A DNA stretch of 64,000 nt from NCBI GenBank assembly GCA_024695415.1, contig JAILIE010000065.1, positions 1 through 64,000 of the forward strand, written 5' to 3'. The notes beneath the pieces are model-generated. The model saw only the letters and a list, made by a program, of their open reading frames with translations. It searched no databases and was not told the DNA's origin. Numbering within the stretch: position 1 is the first letter of the stretch; each line of letters opens with the position of its first letter. Both the position numbers and the translations under genes were made by a program. This DNA is from Clostridiales bacterium. Its GTDB lineage: Bacteria; Bacillota; Clostridia; Christensenellales; Aristaeellaceae. Positions 51,307 through 60,096 of the stretch are shown here, piece by piece.

Positions 51307-51583
51307 TGAACTGAATCATCGACGATGAAGGAAAGAATGTTTCCGGTGGTGCTTTCAGAGAGCCGTCGGTCGCTGCGAGACGGTACAGATCCGGGAATGA
51401 CTGCTTCCTGAGTTGGTTCTGTGAACGGGAAATCTCCTCAGTAATGGAACCCGGGCGCCCCGTAACCGGCTGTGGACTTGTTGGAGTCCGAGAGTGACTG
51501 CAGACAGCGATGCTGCAGTAAGACGGGTGGTACCGCGAAACCGTGTTTCGTCCCTGAGGCTTTGCTTCAGGGTTATTTTTTTC
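51307..51583 (+). ncRNA. T-box riboswitch leader
   Basis: The T-box core GGGTGGTACCGCG lies at 51525-51537. Upstream, stem I has AGGAA (near 51329) pairing TTCCT (51405-51409), TTCCGG pairing CCGGGAA, the AGAGAG bulge (51357-51362) and a CCGTC/GACGG distal stem. The terminator is CCCTGAGG (51552-51559) / CTTCAGGG (51565-51572) and a T-rich run to 51582. The T-box sequence can pair in the antiterminator when uncharged tRNA is bound. The specifier is not certain: by distance to the TGAG at 51409-51412 it is CTG (Leu, 51401-51403); ACT (Thr, 51400-51402) is the alternative. It controls the two genes at 51600-55537. Confidence 0.92.
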
Positions 51584-51599
51584 AGGAGGGATATCGGAA

Positions 51600-53021
51600 A
51601 TGACGAACAGAGAAACTGTCCGGATCAGCGACTGCACACTGCGGCAGAAGAAGGACCTGCCCGAACTGAGTTTTCGGGAGAAACTGGAGCTGTGCCGCCT
51701 GATGGACCGGCTGAATCCCGATATGATCGAACTGGACGAAATCCGCCAGACGAAGATTGACAGCCTTTTGATCAAATCGGTCTGCTCCGCGGTGCGCAGC
51801 GCCGGGATCGCCGTTCCGGTCGGGCTGAACAGCGAAAGCGTCCGCACGACCTGGGAAGCGCTGAAGGAAGCCGCCCATCCGCGGCTGCAGGTGGCCGCGC
51901 CGGTCAGCTCCGTGCAGATGGAATACCTGTACCATATGAAGCCGAAGGCGATGGTCAAGGCTGTGGAGGAAACGATCGCGATGTGCCGGGAATGCACCCC
52001 GGACGTCGAGTTCATCGCGGAGGACGCGACGAGGAGCGACGGGGCATTCCTGCGCGAGATCCTGTCCGCCGCTGTCGCCGCGGGCGCGCAGACGGTGACG
52101 CTGTGCGACACCGCTGGCACGATGCTGCCGGAGGAAGTGGCGGAATTCATCCTCGCGCTGCGGCGGGACGTGCCGGAACTCGGGGAGATCAGAACCGGTT
52201 TCTCCTGCTCCGACGGCATGAGCCTGGCGGACGCCTGCGCGGTGGCCGCGGTGCGGAGCGGCATCCGGGAGATCAAGGCCGCGTCCTTCCGGACGGACGG
52301 GATCTCCCTGAAGAACATCGTCCGCATCCTCGATACCAAGGGCAGCCAGTTCGGCGTTTCCTGCCGGGTGGGCGTGGAACAGATCCGGAACCTGACGGTG
52401 CGGATCGAGACGCTGTGCCGGAAGGGCCTGAAGGGCGCTGCGCTGCCGGCGGAAAACGGCGACGGAATCGACAGCGGCATCATGCTGAGCACGCACGATT
52501 CCCGGGAATCTGTGCTGGCGGCCGCCCAGAAGCTGGGCTACGACCTGTCTGACGAGGACATGGAAAAGGTATGGAACCGTTTCTCCGAGATCGCGGAGAA
52601 GAAGGACCTGATCTCCCTGCGGGAGCTGGACGCGATCATCGCCGCGGAAGCCATGCAGGTTCCCCCGGTCTACTATGATTTCAACTACGTGATCAACACC
52701 GGCAACAAGATCGGCGCGATGTCCCATATGAAACTGAAATATCACGAGCAGGAGCTCGAGGGCATCTCCGTCGGCGACGGCTCGATCGACGCGGCGTTCA
52801 ATTCCATTGAAAAGGCCACCGGCCGGCATTTCGAGCTGGACGATTTCCAGATCCAGGCCATTTCCGAAGGCCGCGAAGCCGTCGGCGAAACGATCGTGAA
52901 GCTGCGCTCCGAAGGCAAGCTCTATTCCGGCCGCGGAATCTCCACCGACATCGTCGGCGCCAGCATCATGGCCTACCTCAACGCGCTGAACAAGATCGTC
53001 TATGAGGAGGAAGAGGCATGA
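51600..53021 (+). CDS. LeuA-like (isopropylmalate synthase family) protein with degenerate catalytic site
   Basis: 473 residues. Residues 8-280 follow the HMG-lyase/LeuA TIM barrel (ISDCTLR; IELDEI; FIAEDATRSDG; VTLCDTAGTMLPEEV). Residues about 355-470 are a LeuA allosteric/dimer domain (GISVGDGSIDAAFNSIEKAT, YSGRGISTDIVGAS, AYLNALNK). The usual TLRDG is TLRQK, so the metal-binding Asp is Gln16. The HCHND motif reads SCSDG, so both metal-binding His are Ser202 and Ser204. GERAGN is also missing. It is therefore unlikely to be a normal isopropylmalate or citramalate synthase; a leucine-sensing or altered-chemistry role is possible. AGGAGGG precedes the ATG; ATGA overlap with the next gene. Confidence 0.85.
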   Translation: MTNRETVRISDCTLRQKKDLPELSFREKLELCRLMDRLNPDMIELDEIRQTKIDSLLIKSVCSAVRSAGIAVPVGLNSESVRTTWEALKEAAHPRLQVAAPVSSVQMEYLYHMKPKAMVKAVEETIAMCRECTPDVEFIAEDATRSDGAFLREILSAAVAAGAQTVTLCDTAGTMLPEEVAEFILALRRDVPELGEIRTGFSCSDGMSLADACAVAAVRSGIREIKAASFRTDGISLKNIVRILDTKGSQFGVSCRVGVEQIRNLTVRIETLCRKGLKGAALPAENGDGIDSGIMLSTHDSRESVLAAAQKLGYDLSDEDMEKVWNRFSEIAEKKDLISLRELDAIIAAEAMQVPPVYYDFNYVINTGNKIGAMSHMKLKYHEQELEGISVGDGSIDAAFNSIEKATGRHFELDDFQIQAISEGREAVGETIVKLRSEGKLYSGRGISTDIVGASIMAYLNALNKIVYEEEEA

Positions 53022-55537
53022 AGATTTCCTTTTCAACCCGCGGATGGCGGAACCTTCCCTGGGAGGAGCAGGTCCGGGACGCTTCGGAGCTCCGCTTCCA
53101 GGGAATCGAGGTATACAATCTCCACCGCTGCGCCGCGCTGACGGACCGCGCCGGCGCCTTCCACAAGTACCACCGGAACGAAACCATGCGCGCGCTGCGG
53201 GACAAGGGGCTGGAGATTCCCTGCCTGGACACTTCCTTCGACCTGTCCGACCCGGCGGAAAACATCGAAGAGATGACGGAGCTGATCCGGACGGCATCCG
53301 CGATGAAGATCCCCTACATCGCCGTCTGCACCCTGAAGGAAAATGACGAACTGATGCGCCGGAGGCTGGACCTCCTGACCCGGGAAGCCCTGGAGGGCGG
53401 CGTGTGCGTGCTGATCAAGACGGTCGGCATTTTCGCGGACACCGCGAAGCTGCGCACCCTGATGGACGACTATGCCTGCGACCAGCTGGCCGCGCTGTGG
53501 GATATGCACCATCCCTTCCGCGACCACGCGGAAACGCCGGACACCACGATCCGCAACCTGGGCGGATACGTCCGCCATGTCCACCTGCGCGACTCGGACG
53601 AGAACCTGAACTACAACCTGATCGGCGAAGGCACCATTCCGGTTCCGGCGATGATGAACGCCCTGTACTCCATCGACTACAGCGGGTTCATCTCCCTGGA
53701 ATGGAAACCGGAATGGATTCCGGATATCCCGGACCGGGAGATCATCTTTGCCCATTTCCTGAACTACATGAACCGGTTCGACAACCCGAAGGGCAAGAAG
53801 AAATCCCTCTACTTCAACCATGACGGCACCGGCAAATATGTCTGGAAGAAGGACGAGCTGATCGACGCGACCTTCGGCCAGGTGCTGGACCGGATGGCCG
53901 AGGAGTTTCCGGACCAGTACGCCTTCAAATACACGACGCTGGACTACATCCGGACCTATTCCGAGTTCCGCGACGACGTGAACCGCTTCGCGCGGGCGCT
54001 GATTTCCATGGGCGTGCGGGCCGGCAGCAAGGTGGCTGTCTGGGCGACGAACGTTCCGGCGTGGTACATCACCTTCTGGGCGACAGCGAAGATCGGCGCG
54101 GTGCTCGTGACTGTCAACACCGCGTACAAGATCCACGAGGCGGATTACCTGTTCCGCCAGAGCGACACCCATACGCTGGTGATGATCGAGAGCGCCCTGG
54201 ACAGCAACTACCGGAGCATCATCAACGAGCTGTGCCCGGAGATCGCCGGCTCCGTTCCCGGGGAACCGCTGCACTGCAAGCGGCTGCCCTTCCTGCGCAA
54301 CGTGATCACCGTCGGCTTCCGCCAGAGCGGCTGCCTGACCTTCGAGGAGGCCATGCGCCGGGCGGACTCCGTGCCGGAGGAAAAACTGAACGCCATGGCG
54401 GCCAGGGTCAAGCCGGACGACGTATGCAACATGCAGTACACGTCGGGCACCACCGGATTCCCGAAGGGCGTCATGCTGACGCACTACAACGTGGTCAACG
54501 ACGGCAAGTGTATCGGCGACCGGATGGGCCTGTCCACCGCGGACCGCATGATGATCCAGGTGCCGATGTTCCACTGCTTCGGCATGGTGCTGGCCATGAC
54601 GGCCTCCATGACCCACGGAACCACGCTCTGCCCCCTGCCCTATTTCTCCGCGAAGAACTCCCTGGCGTGCATCAACCAGGAGCGGATCACGTGTTTCCAC
54701 GGCGTTCCGACCATGTTCATCGCGATGTTCAACCATGAGGATTACCGGAAGACGGATTTCTCCTACATGCGCACCGGCATCATGGCCGGCTCGGGATGCC
54801 CGCCGGAACTGATGAAGCGCGCCGCCCAGCCGGACGAGATGAACATGCGCGGCATCGTCAGCGTCTACGGCCAGACGGAGTCCTCCCCCGGCAGCACCAT
54901 GTCCGCCTGGACGGACTCCCTGGAGCTGCGGACGGAAACCGTCGGCTACGCTTTCCCGCATGTGCAGTGCAAGATCGTGGACCCGGAGACCGGCGCGGAG
55001 CTGCCGGACGGTGTGGACGGCGAGTTCTGCTCCCGGGGATACAATATCATGAAGGGCTACTATAAAATGCCGGACGCCACCAGCGCCACCATCGACGCGG
55101 ACGGATGGCTGCATTCCGGCGACCTGGCGCGGCGGAACCCGGACGGCACTTTCCTGATCACCGGCCGGCTGAAGGATATGATCATCCGAGGCGGCGAGAA
55201 CATTTACCCGAAGGAGATCGAGGAATTCATCTATACCCATCCGGACGTGGCGGACGTACAGGTCATCGGCGTTCCGGACGCCCGTTACGGTGAAGCGGTG
55301 ATGGCGTGCATCATCCGGAAGGAAGGCGGAACCGTTACGGCGGAAGAGATGACGGAATACATCAAGAGCCATATGGCCCGTCATAAAGTGCCGCAGTACA
55401 TCGAGTTCGTGGATTCGTTCCCGATGAACGCGGCAGGCAAGATTCTGAAATATAAAATGAGAGAGGAAGCGGCGGAGCGGCTGGGCCTGGTGGGCGCGGC
55501 CGGGATCGACACCGCGGGGGGCAGGAAGGAATCCTGA
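53018..55537 (+). CDS. Fusion of sugar-phosphate-isomerase-type TIM barrel and acyl-CoA synthetase (AMP-forming)
   Basis: 839 residues. Residues 1 to about 255 are a xylose-isomerase-like TIM barrel: FSTRGWRNLPWEEQV, ALWDMHHPF, YVRHVHLRDSDENLNY, FISLEWKPEW. The position that is usually Glu (LETH-type) reads CVLIKTVG, so one metal ligand seems changed. Residues about 275-830 are an ANL-superfamily ligase: P-loop YTSGTTGFPKGVMLTH, VYGQTESSPG, SGDLARRNPDG, GRLKDMIIRGGENIYPKE, and the A10 Lys in NAAGKILKYKM, all intact. It should activate a carboxylic acid as CoA thioester; the acid is unknown. Coupled to the LeuA-like gene by ATGA overlap and controlled by the same T-box. Confidence 0.9.
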   Translation: MKISFSTRGWRNLPWEEQVRDASELRFQGIEVYNLHRCAALTDRAGAFHKYHRNETMRALRDKGLEIPCLDTSFDLSDPAENIEEMTELIRTASAMKIPYIAVCTLKENDELMRRRLDLLTREALEGGVCVLIKTVGIFADTAKLRTLMDDYACDQLAALWDMHHPFRDHAETPDTTIRNLGGYVRHVHLRDSDENLNYNLIGEGTIPVPAMMNALYSIDYSGFISLEWKPEWIPDIPDREIIFAHFLNYMNRFDNPKGKKKSLYFNHDGTGKYVWKKDELIDATFGQVLDRMAEEFPDQYAFKYTTLDYIRTYSEFRDDVNRFARALISMGVRAGSKVAVWATNVPAWYITFWATAKIGAVLVTVNTAYKIHEADYLFRQSDTHTLVMIESALDSNYRSIINELCPEIAGSVPGEPLHCKRLPFLRNVITVGFRQSGCLTFEEAMRRADSVPEEKLNAMAARVKPDDVCNMQYTSGTTGFPKGVMLTHYNVVNDGKCIGDRMGLSTADRMMIQVPMFHCFGMVLAMTASMTHGTTLCPLPYFSAKNSLACINQERITCFHGVPTMFIAMFNHEDYRKTDFSYMRTGIMAGSGCPPELMKRAAQPDEMNMRGIVSVYGQTESSPGSTMSAWTDSLELRTETVGYAFPHVQCKIVDPETGAELPDGVDGEFCSRGYNIMKGYYKMPDATSATIDADGWLHSGDLARRNPDGTFLITGRLKDMIIRGGENIYPKEIEEFIYTHPDVADVQVIGVPDARYGEAVMACIIRKEGGTVTAEEMTEYIKSHMARHKVPQYIEFVDSFPMNAAGKILKYKMREEAAERLGLVGAAGIDTAGGRKES

Positions 55538-55539
55538 CC

Positions 55540-56550
55540 TCAGGCGGATTCCAGCAGATGCCTCATTCCGGACGGATCCGCGAGCACCTTCGCGCATCCG
55601 AGAACCACACAATCCCTTGCATCGGCCGCGACCCTGCAGGGGATTTTCAATACGCTGCCGATGGCTTCCGCCAGCCCGTACAGGGCCGCAGCGCCGCCGG
55701 TCAGCGTTACGCCGCCCTCGAAGATGTCGGAAGCGAGCTGCGGCGGAGTGCGCTCGATCACGGCCTGGACGCTTTCGATCAGGTCGTTCACATGGTCGAT
55801 GAGCGCCTCGTAGATTTCATCGGACTCGATGCTGAGGGTCTTGGGCAGGCCGGAGATCAGGTTTCGCCCGGTGACGTCCATCTCCACCTTCGGATCCCGG
55901 CGCACCGCGCCGCCCAGCGTAATCTTGACCTGCTCCGCGGTCTTTTCGCCGATGAGCAGGTTATATTTTTTCCGCAGGTAGCGGATAATCGCGTCGTCAA
56001 AATGGTCGCCGCCCACATGGACAGAACTGAGGACGGAGACGGAACCGTTGCACAGCACCGCCATGTCCGTGCCGCCGGCGCTCATATCCGCCACCATGCT
56101 GCCGTAGGCGCCCAGGAAATTCAGCTCAGCGCCGAGGGCGGCCGCGACGGTGCGGTCCAGGAGCTGGGTACGCCGCAGGCCGGCGTCAAACATGGAGGTG
56201 ACCAGCGCCTTCTTTTCCATTTCCTTGATGCCGGCCGGAACGGACATGATCGCCCGCGGGCGGGCCAGGATATGCCGGCCGGTGACGCTGGTAATATAGT
56301 AGCGGAGCATGGAACTGGTCAGGTTGAAATCGATCATTTCCCCCTGCGCAAGGGGGCGGATAATGCTGATGCTGGAGGGCGTGCGGCCGATCATGCGGTA
56401 CGCTTCCGTTCCGAACGCGATGATATTCTGGGTTTCCCGGTCCACGGCAACGACAGCGGGCTCACGGAAGACGACTCCCTTGCCCTTCATATAGATCACC
56501 ACGTTGGATGTACCCAGATCGATGCCGATATCCCCGTTCACCTGTGCCAT
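55540..56550 (-). CDS. mreB: MreB/Mbl-family rod-shape-determining actin homologue
   Basis: 336 residues. GDIGIDLGTSNVVIYMKGKG (phosphate 1), EPAVVAVDRETQNIIAFG, RPLAQGEMIDF, MVADMSAGGTDMAVL (phosphate 2), GGDHFDDAIIRYLRKKYNLLIGEKTAEQVK, LTGGAAALYGLAEAI (adenosine). Forms membrane-associated filaments guiding lateral cell-wall synthesis. Start at 56550 (MAQVNG) after GAAAGGTG. mreC/mreD are not adjacent. It is convergent with the preceding fusion gene, with only 2 bases between stops. Confidence 0.93.
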   Translation of the reverse strand: MAQVNGDIGIDLGTSNVVIYMKGKGVVFREPAVVAVDRETQNIIAFGTEAYRMIGRTPSSISIIRPLAQGEMIDFNLTSSMLRYYITSVTGRHILARPRAIMSVPAGIKEMEKKALVTSMFDAGLRRTQLLDRTVAAALGAELNFLGAYGSMVADMSAGGTDMAVLCNGSVSVLSSVHVGGDHFDDAIIRYLRKKYNLLIGEKTAEQVKITLGGAVRRDPKVEMDVTGRNLISGLPKTLSIESDEIYEALIDHVNDLIESVQAVIERTPPQLASDIFEGGVTLTGGAAALYGLAEAIGSVLKIPCRVAADARDCVVLGCAKVLADPSGMRHLLESA

Positions 56551-56603
56551 AAAACTACACCTTTCAGGACGGGCGGCGCGCGCCCGTTTCTTGAACATAG
56601 TGC

Positions 56604-56632
56604 ATCATATCATTTCCGGCGGAAAAACACAA
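56604..56632 (-). promoter_or_regulatory. Promoter of mreB
   Basis: Minus-strand TTGTGT (56627-56632), 17 bp, TATGAT (56604-56609), about 54 bp before the ATG. Confidence 0.65.
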
Positions 56633-56721
56633 CCGCGGGAAAGCGGAAAAAGCCGCCACGGCGCCCGGGTCAGGCCGGGGAAAACACGCGGGAAAACAGC
56701 GGCCGCGGAAACGGCGAATCC

Positions 56722-56750
56722 TTGACAACCTACGGGGAAAACTTCATAAT
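56722..56750 (+). promoter_or_regulatory. Promoter of the DUF512-der-plsY-lepA run
   Basis: TTGACA (56722-56727), 17 bp, CATAAT (56745-56750). The transcript would start near 56757, at the first in-frame ATG, which supports the TTG at 56786 as the true start of the first gene. Confidence 0.87.
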
Positions 56751-56785
56751 ATAACATGGATATTTATGGACGGGAGGGTTTTCTC

Positions 56786-58117
56786 TTGGGCATCAGGATT
56801 CTGGAGGTAACGCCTTCGTCTCCCGCGGACCGCGCCGGGATCAGGGCCGGGGAAACCCTGCTATCGATCAACGACGAGGCCGTACTGGACGAGATTGATT
56901 ACCAGGCGCTGACGACCTCCGGACACCTGGCGGTGACTGTGCAGGATACCGAAGGCACCGCGCGGCAGGTGGAGATCCGAAAGCCCCGTTGGGAACCCCT
57001 GGGCCTGAGCCTGGACGAAACCCAGGCCATGAAGCCCCGGCACTGCCGGAACCACTGCCTGTTCTGCTTTATCGACCAGCTGCCGCGCGGCATGCGGGAC
57101 ACGCTGTACGTGAAGGACGACGACTGGCGGCTGAGCCTGATGATGGGCAACTACGTCACGCTGACCAATGTGGACGACGCGGAATTCGAGCGGATGCTCC
57201 GGAGGCGGGCGTCGCCGGTATATATCTCCGTCCACGCGACCGATCCGGAGGTCCGGGTCCGCCTGCTCCGGAACCCGCACGCGGGAAATATCATGGAGCG
57301 GCTGATCCGGATGAAGGAAGCCGGGATCCGCTTCCACGGCCAGATCGTCCTGTGCCCCGGCATCAACGACGGCGCGGTCCTGGAAAAGACGATCGAGGAC
57401 TTCGCCTCCCTCTGGCCCGCATCCCAGTCCCTCGCGATCGTGCCGATCGGCATGACCTGCCACCGGGAGAAACTGGTGAAAATGCAGCCGGTGGATCCGG
57501 ACAAGGCGCTGGAGGTCATCCGGACCGCGGAGAAGTACCAGGAGCGGTTCCTGAAGGAATTCGGCACGCGGTTCGTCTTTCCGTCGGACGAGTTCTACTG
57601 CATCTGCGAACACGAGCTGCCGTCCGGGGACGATTATGAGGACTATCCCCAGATCGAGAACGGCGTGGGCATGCTGCGGCAGCTGGAGGAGGAATGCGAG
57701 GCCGCCGCGGAGGAAACCGCGCCGGAGAGCGGCGCCGCGAACCCGGACGGAAAAGAAATCCGCGTCCTGATACCGACCGGCACGTCCGCCCGGCCGTTTA
57801 TCGAGCGGCTGGCGGAACGCTACGCGCCGCCGGGCGTGAAGACCGAGGTGATCGCGGTCAAAAACCGCTTCTTCGGCGAGAGCATCACGGTGACCGGCCT
57901 GATCGTCGGGCGGGACCTGATCGACGCGGTGAAGGGGCATGAATTCGACCGGGTGCTGATTTCCGAGACCATGCTCCGGGAGAACACGGACAGCTTCCTG
58001 GACGATACGACGCTGGAGGAGGTCCGCAGGGCCATCGGCAAACCCGTCATCGTTGTCGGCAATACCGGGGACGCGTTTATCCGCGCGCTCCGGGAAACGG
58101 AGGAAGAGAATGAATAA
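56786..58117 (+). CDS. DUF512 / TIGR03279 family PDZ-radical-SAM-like protein
   Basis: 443 residues from the TTG at 56786, which has GGGAGGG 7 bases upstream; the ATG at 56756 overlaps the predicted transcript start. An N-terminal PDZ-like domain (1-65, SSPADRAGIRAGETLLSIND) is followed by the cluster C87-x3-C91-x2-C94 (CRNHCLFCFID) of radical-SAM type. LMMGNYVTLTNV and ISVHATDPEVR are typical, and the C-terminal DUF512 domain begins near 230. The family is widespread in anaerobic Firmicutes, usually just before der, and its reaction is unknown. It overlaps der by 8 bases. Confidence 0.92.
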   Translation: MGIRILEVTPSSPADRAGIRAGETLLSINDEAVLDEIDYQALTTSGHLAVTVQDTEGTARQVEIRKPRWEPLGLSLDETQAMKPRHCRNHCLFCFIDQLPRGMRDTLYVKDDDWRLSLMMGNYVTLTNVDDAEFERMLRRRASPVYISVHATDPEVRVRLLRNPHAGNIMERLIRMKEAGIRFHGQIVLCPGINDGAVLEKTIEDFASLWPASQSLAIVPIGMTCHREKLVKMQPVDPDKALEVIRTAEKYQERFLKEFGTRFVFPSDEFYCICEHELPSGDDYEDYPQIENGVGMLRQLEEECEAAAEETAPESGAANPDGKEIRVLIPTGTSARPFIERLAERYAPPGVKTEVIAVKNRFFGESITVTGLIVGRDLIDAVKGHEFDRVLISETMLRENTDSFLDDTTLEEVRRAIGKPVIVVGNTGDAFIRALRETEEENE

Positions 58118-59444
58118 ACCATTGGTGGCCGTCGTCGGAAGGCCGAACGTCGGCAAATCCACTTTTTTCAATAAAATCGCCGGAAAGCGCATCAGCATCG
58201 TGGAGGATGTGCCCGGCGTGACGCGCGACCGCGTCCACGCGGACGCGGAATGGCTCGGGCGGGCGTTCACCCTGATCGATACCGGCGGTATCGACCCGAA
58301 GAGCGACGACGAACTGCTGAGCCAGATGCGCGCCCAGGCGGAGACCGCCATGGAGCTCGCGGACGTGATCTGCTTTTTCACCGACGCCCGGGACGGGCTG
58401 ACCGACGACGACCGGGACGTGGCGAACCTGCTGCGCCGGACCGGGAAGCCGGTGATCCTGGTGGTCAACAAGATCGACTATATGGGCCTGAACGACCAGC
58501 TGTACGAGTTTTACGAGCTGGGCCTCGGCGACCCCGTGGGCATCAGCAGCACCAACATGCTGGGCTTCGGTGACCTGCTGGACCAGATCATCAGCTACTT
58601 CCCTCCCGCGGAGGAAAACGGGGACGAAGATGAGGTGAAGCCGATCCAGCTGGCGATCGTCGGCAAGCCGAACGCCGGGAAAAGCTCCCTGACCAACCGC
58701 CTGCTCGGCCAGGAGCGGACGATGGTTTCCGACATTCCCGGAACCACCCGGGACGCCGTGGACACGCTGTTCACCGACACGGACGGAACGGTATACAACA
58801 TCATCGACACCGCCGGGATCCGGCGGAAACGCGCCATCGAGGAGGAATCGCTCGAGCGCTTCAGCGTGCTGCGCTCCATCGCCGCGATCCGGCGGTGCGA
58901 CGTCGCCGTGCTGATGATCGACGCGACGGACGGCGTGACGGAGCAGGACACGAAGATCGCGGGGCTGATCCGGGAGGAAGGCAAAGCCGTGATCGTGGCG
59001 GTAAACAAATGGGACCTGCCGGAGAAGGAAACCGGTACGCTCGAAAAATACCGCAAGCAGGTGCTCGAGGACCTGAAGTTCATGGCCTACGCCCCTGTCC
59101 TGTTTATCTCCGCCAAGTCCGGCCAGCGCGTCAACACCGTGCTGGAACAGGTGAAGAAGGTATATGAAACATCCTGCCGGCGGATTACCACCGGGATCCT
59201 CAACGACGTGCTGAACGACGCGACGAACGAACTGCAGCCCCCGATCCAGGGCACGCGGAGACTGAAAATCTATTACGCGACCCAGTGCGCCGTCCAGCCG
59301 CCGACCTTTGTGCTGTTTGTGAACGACGAGAAGCTCATGCCCTTCTCCTATGAACGGTACCTGGAGAACTATTTCCGGAAAACCTTCGACTTTTCCGGCA
59401 CCCCGATCCGCTTCATCCTGCGGGAAAAGAAAAAGGAGGCGTAA
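58110..59444 (+). CDS. der: Ribosome biogenesis GTPase Der/EngA
   Basis: 444 residues with two tandem G domains: GRPNVGKSTFFN (first P-loop), DTGGIDP, NKIDY; GKPNAGKSSLTN (second), DTAGIRRKR, NKWDL. The C-terminal KH-like domain follows. Der acts in 50S assembly. Start at 58110 (MNKPLVAVVG) inside the end of the DUF512 gene, after GGAGGAAG. Confidence 0.98.
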   Translation: MNKPLVAVVGRPNVGKSTFFNKIAGKRISIVEDVPGVTRDRVHADAEWLGRAFTLIDTGGIDPKSDDELLSQMRAQAETAMELADVICFFTDARDGLTDDDRDVANLLRRTGKPVILVVNKIDYMGLNDQLYEFYELGLGDPVGISSTNMLGFGDLLDQIISYFPPAEENGDEDEVKPIQLAIVGKPNAGKSSLTNRLLGQERTMVSDIPGTTRDAVDTLFTDTDGTVYNIIDTAGIRRKRAIEEESLERFSVLRSIAAIRRCDVAVLMIDATDGVTEQDTKIAGLIREEGKAVIVAVNKWDLPEKETGTLEKYRKQVLEDLKFMAYAPVLFISAKSGQRVNTVLEQVKKVYETSCRRITTGILNDVLNDATNELQPPIQGTRRLKIYYATQCAVQPPTFVLFVNDEKLMPFSYERYLENYFRKTFDFSGTPIRFILREKKKEA

Positions 59445-59449
59445 AGGAA

Positions 59450-60082
59450 ATGATTCCATCCGTCTTTTCTGAAAAAACGCTGGAGGTCGTCATTTCCTGC
59501 GTGCTCGCCTACCTGATCGGATCGATCTCCACCGGGCTGTTGGTCGCGAAGGCCGCCGGCGGACCGGACCTGCGGCAGGTCGGCAGCGGGAACACCGGCG
59601 CGAGCAACGTCCAGCGGACCATGGGCTGGAAATACGGGCTGATCACCTTTTTCGCGGACGCGATGAAGGGCGTCATTTCCTGCCTGATCGCGCTTTTGCT
59701 TACGGGCGACCAGATGGCCTGCCTCGCGGCGGGGCTGTTCGCCGTGATCGGCCATAACTGGCCGGTTTTCTTCGGATTCAAAGGGGGAAAAGGCGTCTCC
59801 ACCAGCGCGGGGGTCCTGCTGTTCTGCTTCCCCTGGCAGGGGGCCGTCTGCGCGGCGCTGACGATCGCGCTGATCGCGTGGCTGCGCTACATCTCCCTCG
59901 GGAGCATGTTCCTCCTGACTTCCTACGCAATACTGGTCTCCCTGACCTATCAGGGGAAATGGCTTCCCTTCGTCATCGCATGGTCGGTCGTGATGGCGCT
60001 GATCTGTATCGGCAGGCATCACGCCAATATCGTCCGCCTGGTGAAAGGGACGGAAAACAAACTTGGCAATAAAACGAAATAA
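59450..60082 (+). CDS. plsY: Acyl-phosphate glycerol-3-phosphate acyltransferase PlsY
   Basis: 210 residues with about five membrane helices. The three conserved cytoplasmic motifs are present: [30 protein letters not shown], and [16 protein letters not shown]. It makes lysophosphatidic acid, the first step of phospholipid synthesis. It begins 5 bases after der, following AAAGGAA; lepA follows by 14 bases. Confidence 0.97.
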   Translation: MIPSVFSEKTLEVVISCVLAYLIGSISTGLLVAKAAGGPDLRQVGSGNTGASNVQRTMGWKYGLITFFADAMKGVISCLIALLLTGDQMACLAAGLFAVIGHNWPVFFGFKGGKGVSTSAGVLLFCFPWQGAVCAALTIALIAWLRYISLGSMFLLTSYAILVSLTYQGKWLPFVIAWSVVMALICIGRHHANIVRLVKGTENKLGNKTK

Positions 60083-60096
60083 GGCGGGAACGCGAA

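Noticed and set aside
53033-55612. An 859-codon minus-strand frame opposite the TIM barrel-ligase fusion
   Set aside because: A shadow of a gene with intact catalytic motifs; the opposite frame has none.
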